64,000 nucleotides of DNA, taken from the NCBI GenBank assembly GCA_004369045.1, contig ML213504.1, forward strand, positions 901,508 to 965,507, written 5' to 3'. A model generated the notes under the pieces. That model was not told the DNA's origin. It did no database searches and was given only the letters and a program-made list of their open reading frames with translations. Origin of the DNA: Heliocybe sulcata (lineage: Eukaryota > Basidiomycota > Agaricomycetes > Gloeophyllales > Gloeophyllaceae). This document shows, in pieces, positions 62,041 through 64,000 of this stretch (its first letter is position 1; each line of letters begins with the position of its first letter). The position numbers and the translations under genes were made by a program.

Positions 62041-62429
62041 CACCAATACGCGGTACAAAGTGCTGTTGTGTCAGTGCTAGCACTGCAGACACGGACACCC
62101 ACCGCTCATATAGCAGGCTACATGCGGCACGCCATGCACGGGGTGGCAGGCCAGACCGGCCGATCGGAAATGTTAACGTTGCAGGATATGTCCTTCAATC
62201 GGAGAACTCCACGAGGCTCTTGTGTACAGTTGTGTATACTTGCCCCGAGCAATCACATCACAAACGCAGGCAAGGATCTAAAATTGGGATCTCTTGTATT
62301 GCAATCGTTATCAGATCTGGCCCTAACCTATCCAAACCTATACCGTAATTTAGCATGGTAGATCTTTCCACAGCCTCTAGGCCCTAAAGTAATGGCCATA
62401 CCTTAAACTGTATTCCGATAGATAAAGTT
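62041..62429. other. Intergenic spacer
   Basis: About 390 bp between the PLP enzyme's 3' end and the hypothetical gene's start. No gene is seen; the overlapping plus frames (about 105-130 codons) are unsupported. Confidence 0.4.
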
Positions 62430-64000
62430 TTACGTGAGCACCCGAGAGCTAATCTACAGCTTAGCTTGACGCTGGCAGACAGGGACATCAGGGCATAGTC
62501 AGGGAATGGGCTATACAGAAGCTCACCTTCGCTAGTTCCTGGAAAGCCTTCCTCAGATCATCCTTCAGATCCTAATCTCGAAGTCAGCTCAAATCTCCTC
62601 GAAGAGTTTCAGACTGCTTCTCTACCTCGAGCTCCTCCACACCGACACTAATCCTAATGAGTCGGGGGTCTGCACCAGGATCAGCCGTGATACGGTGATC
62701 CATGAGTGACTCGACACCGCCGAGACTGGTCGCAGGCTATATAGCCAGATTCAGTATCAAACATACAGGTCGCCATACAAGGTTGCCTACAATGAAATAT
62801 GTCACTAGATGAGGAAGATGAGTAGCGTGCTCAGGATCGACCATCTGTCACCGTGCGGAAGTCATATTAATGCAATGAACGCGCAGATAGTCAGGCTACC
62901 TACCAGCAAAGCAAAGGTCGCATTCCAGCCGCCCTCTAGCTGTTTCGACGGTTCGAACCCGCGCTTGTCTGTGCCCTGCAACGACGAATGCCACACTTTC
63001 TCGATGATCCCCCCAGGCACGTCGTCGAACGACTGGCCCTTTGGGACTGCGGCGACCTTCCTGAGCCACTGAGCGAGGCCTGTGGCCGTAGCAGACTGCT
63101 TTGGCACACGGAGGTGCAAAGTCCGGAGGGAACGAAGGAGGAGCCAGGACTCGAGGGAGCCCATCATGCTGCCCATGTATGTGCGGTCGTTCATTAGCTA
63201 CCCATACTCGTAAGTTATCCATCGTAGTAAAGAACACGTCAGTGGGTACCTGTTGCCATATCTCGGGTGTCTTGACGACCAGAACGCCACAGAGTAGGTC
63301 AGAGTGTCCACCAAAATATTTTGTGCCTGCCCATCATAGTCAAGATATAATCGGAAAGTTGATAGCGCTCTGCCTACCACTGTGCATCACCGTATCGGCT
63401 CCCCACTTGAAGGGATACTGCAAAGGCGGAGGAGCAAATGTCGAGTCCACGACGAGACGTCCTCCAACAGCGTGGACCTTCTCAGCGTAGTACTGTATAT
63501 CCCTTCCTGGCAAATCAGCATCTAAACAAGGAAGAAAGCTAAGATCTGCCCATACCTTGCCTCTCCGGTCGGGTTCAAAGGTGTCTCAAGCCAACAGAGA
63601 TCTCCAGCTTGGAAGTCATCGTCGATACCTATAACCTCCACGTTTCCGCGAGCCTTCTTATAGACCTCTACCGTATTGTGGCAGCCCCAGTAACCCTCGG
63701 TGATAGCGATCCGTTTTGGCTGATAGTATACCAAAGCCTGGGGTATTCATCATATTAAGCCAGATATATGCGTGGCGTAAGGGGAAATGTTACCGCATAA
63801 CAGGCTGCCAGGCCTGAAGCATAGGTGAGAGCATAACCACCCTAACCACGCAGAAGATGAGTACTTTAGAGGTAACTCAGAAAGTACACGGCCGGCTGAC
63901 GTTGATATGACTGAGCACTTTCTCCGCACGGGTGCTCACTGTCTGCGTGTATCGAGAGTATAGGTGTCTCGAAGGGTTCATCATGTCAAAAACATCCCAT
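62430..64000 (-). CDS. Cys/Met-metabolism PLP enzyme (cystathionine gamma-lyase/synthase class), 5' part beyond right edge
   Basis: Entering from the right edge, exons read WDVFDMMNPSRHLYSRYTQT, VSTRAEKVLSHIN, GGYALTYASGLAACYA and ALVYYQPKRIAITEGYWGCH. They continue with DLCWLETPLNPTGEAR, YYAEKVHAVGGRLVVDSTFA and the PLP-lysine motif TKYFGGHSDLLCGVL. Then come LMNDRTYMGSMMGSLESWLL, TSLGGVESLMDHRITADPGA and LIRISVGVEELEDLKDDLRK. This is the fold-type I trans-sulfuration family (cystathionine gamma-synthase, gamma-lyase or O-acetylhomoserine sulfhydrylase); the exact reaction is not clear. The last exon probably encodes ISSRVLT with a stop at 62430-62432; without that intron the protein stops sooner. 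The N-terminus lies outside the window. Confidence 0.85.

Noticed and set aside
62951-62960. GTTCGAACCC, a perfect tRNA B-box-like sequence
   Set aside because: It is coding sequence of the PLP enzyme (RGFEPSKQ on the minus strand) and no cloverleaf can be drawn.

Overview
The window reads as nuclear DNA of a filamentous basidiomycete, most likely an Agaricomycete. The protein genes are cut by many introns of about 50-60 bp, often with CTNA-type branch points. They encode fungal orthologues (SSU72, LOA1, TVP38, MNL1/EDEM, ATG10, Dicer, Zn2Cys6 regulators and an Agaricomycete-type F-box/LRR protein), and small genes are packed in divergent and convergent pairs. I see no rRNA, tRNA, CRISPR array or recognisable retroelement. 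All gene models were spliced by eye; where stated, the frame was checked across every junction.

Layout. 1-10.0 kb: a SLIP-GC-like dynamin-type GTPase that runs off the left edge, a small DUF7719 membrane protein, a conserved hypothetical, and a 14-exon Dicer-like RNase III gene. 10.2-16.6 kb: a 69-residue cytochrome c oxidase subunit (Cox8/VIIc type), two weak gene candidates and an aldehyde dehydrogenase. 16.9-24.4 kb: three short Zn2Cys6 regulator genes in tandem on the minus strand, separated by about 2 kb gene-poor spacers. 25.6-36.8 kb: housekeeping genes for proteasome alpha-2, 1-Cys peroxiredoxin, SSU72, an F-box/LRR protein, a syntaxin-18/Ufe1-type SNARE, TVP38 and LOA1. 36.8-38.5 kb: no gene that I can assemble. 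38.5-48.3 kb: a double zinc-ribbon (ZNRD2-type) protein, an EDEM-type ER mannosidase-like protein, APRT, ribosomal protein eS1, ATG10 and acetoacetyl-CoA thiolase. 49.7-55.3 kb: two tandem MFS transporters of the Dal5/allantoate permease type. 55.7-64 kb: an uncharacterised acidic protein, a FAF1-like ribosome-biogenesis protein, a repeat-containing hypothetical, and a Cys/Met-metabolism PLP enzyme that runs off the right edge.

Most interesting points. (1) The Dicer-like protein lacks helicase lobe 1. There is no room for it upstream, and its lobe 2 motifs look degenerate, yet both RNase III domains keep their acidic catalytic residues. (2) The three zinc-cluster genes share a phase-0 intron immediately before the third cysteine codon, which argues for local duplication. 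(3) The thiolase has an outer and an inner ATG, with a TATA box placed so that the transcription start could decide between a mitochondrial and a cytosolic form. Smaller points include a 12-nt microexon, two possible GC-AG introns, a gene pair whose stop codons are 2 nt apart, and a paired CACGTG motif in a 166-bp bidirectional promoter.
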